Shown here: positions 63,527 to 64,000 of the stretch, piece by piece
Layout: each line of letters begins with the position of its first letter
Position numbering within the stretch: position 1 is the stretch's first letter
Assembly: GCA_026873275.1 (NCBI GenBank)
Contig: JANTUC010000004.1
Coordinates: 372,001-436,000, forward strand
Direction of reading: 5' to 3'
Source: Pseudopithomyces maydicus
Taxonomy: Eukaryota; Ascomycota; Dothideomycetes; Pleosporales; Didymosphaeriaceae
Length of the DNA stretch: 64,000 nucleotides
Made by a program: the position numbers and the translations under genes
Notes under the pieces: generated by a model
Told to the model about the DNA's origin: nothing
The model's database searches: none
What the model saw: the letters and a program-made list of their open reading frames with translations, nothing else

Positions 63527-64000
63527 CTACAACCTCCTGCACACGTCCTCGATAACTTCCTCGGTCGTCGCCTTACCGCCCATGTCAGGCGTCAACAGCC
63601 TACCCTCCTCAAGGTTCGCATCCACCGCCTCGTAAATCTTAGCCGCGGCCTTCTCCTCACCCTGGAACTCCAGCATCAACGCAGTCGACCTGATAGTCGC
63701 AATCGGGTTCGCGATACCCCTGCCCTCGATATCCGGCGCCGATCCGTGGCACGGCTCACCGATGACAAAGTCCTTGCCAACGTTGGCGGAGGGGACAAGG
63801 CCCAAAGAGCCAACGAGCGCAGCAGCGCCGTCGGAAAGGATGTCGCCGTAGAGGTTGGGCGCAACAATGACATCGTAGTCGCCGGGTTGGCGGAACAGCT
63901 TGTACACCATGGAGTCCACGATTTGCTCCTCGATCTCCAGCATCTGGTACTTGGAGTCGCCGAGGACCTTCCTCGAGACCTCCCTGAAGAGCCCATCCGT
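63527..64000 (-). CDS. LYS12: Homoisocitrate dehydrogenase, C-terminal part (5' end beyond window)
   Basis: The frame is open to the window edge. It covers about the last 157 residues. Homoisocitrate dehydrogenase makes 2-oxoadipate from homoisocitrate with NAD in the mitochondrial alpha-aminoadipate pathway of fungal lysine synthesis. The visible part has the isocitrate/isopropylmalate dehydrogenase core: DYDVIVAPNLYGDILSDGAA, GSLGLVPSANVG, GEPCHGSAPDIEGRGIANP and GGKATTEEVIEDV. APNLYGDILSDGAAALVGSL matches Lys12 rather than Leu2 (which has SNMFGDILSDEAS) or mitochondrial isocitrate dehydrogenases. The residues that set substrate choice lie upstream and cannot be checked. It ends 252 bp from the DUF1769 gene, tail to tail. 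Confidence 0.9.
   Translation of the reverse strand, partial: TDGLFREVSRKVLGDSKYQMLEIEEQIVDSMVYKLFRQPGDYDVIVAPNLYGDILSDGAAALVGSLGLVPSANVGKDFVIGEPCHGSAPDIEGRGIANPIATIRSTALMLEFQGEEKAAAKIYEAVDANLEEGRLLTPDMGGKATTEEVIEDVCRRL

Noticed and set aside
63527..64000. Isopropylmalate dehydrogenase (LEU2) as identity of the right-edge gene
   Set aside because: The APNLYGDILSDGAA and SANVG blocks fit Lys12; Leu2 differs at these positions.

Overview
The window is nuclear DNA of a filamentous ascomycete (Pezizomycotina), most likely a dothideomycete, though the class is inferred from overall protein style and not proven. The reasons are short GT-AG introns of about 50-100 bp, close spacing of genes on both strands, a Zn2Cys6 transcription factor, an SWR1-complex Swc3 protein, a DUF1769 protein and the fungal lysine-pathway enzyme homoisocitrate dehydrogenase. 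I found no rRNA, tRNA, CRISPR array, plasmid feature or intact transposon.

Layout. 1-10.9 kb: the end of a Ser/Thr-rich surface protein, a multipass membrane protein, Swc3, a small secreted protein, a WD40/coiled-coil protein broken by one in-frame TAG, and a secreted lysozyme-like protein. 12.2-23.3 kb: a three-histidine-box desaturase, a short kinesin, a Zn2Cys6 regulator and an 1145-residue coiled-coil protein. 24-32.7 kb: a head-to-head pair of paralogous DWF1/DHCR24-like FAD oxidoreductases, a secreted alpha/beta hydrolase and a secreted isochorismatase-like hydrolase. 32.9-40.1 kb: six different RING-finger genes in about 7 kb. 41-48.8 kb: disordered, probably nuclear proteins, two of them with internal repeats, and a 111-113 bp minisatellite. 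49.8-61.1 kb: an ER FKBP with a KDEL tail, then more disordered proteins, several sharing a D-S-L-F-[ED] acidic motif. 62-64 kb: DUF1769 and the C-terminal part of LYS12.

Two things stand out. First, the RING cluster looks like a local, lineage-specific expansion. Four of its six members have Gly where the fifth zinc ligand of a RING should be. Second, about ten of some thirty genes are interrupted, and most breaks are exactly one missing base in a C, G or A run, with the natural C-terminus readable in the next frame. This is better explained by homopolymer under-calling in the assembly than by mass pseudogenisation, and all gene ends here should be read with that in mind.

The genes do not form one pathway. 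Housekeeping functions (chromatin, ER folding, lysine synthesis, microtubules) are mixed with secreted enzymes and fast-evolving proteins. The RING cluster and the repeat-rich disordered proteins are the accessory part of the window.
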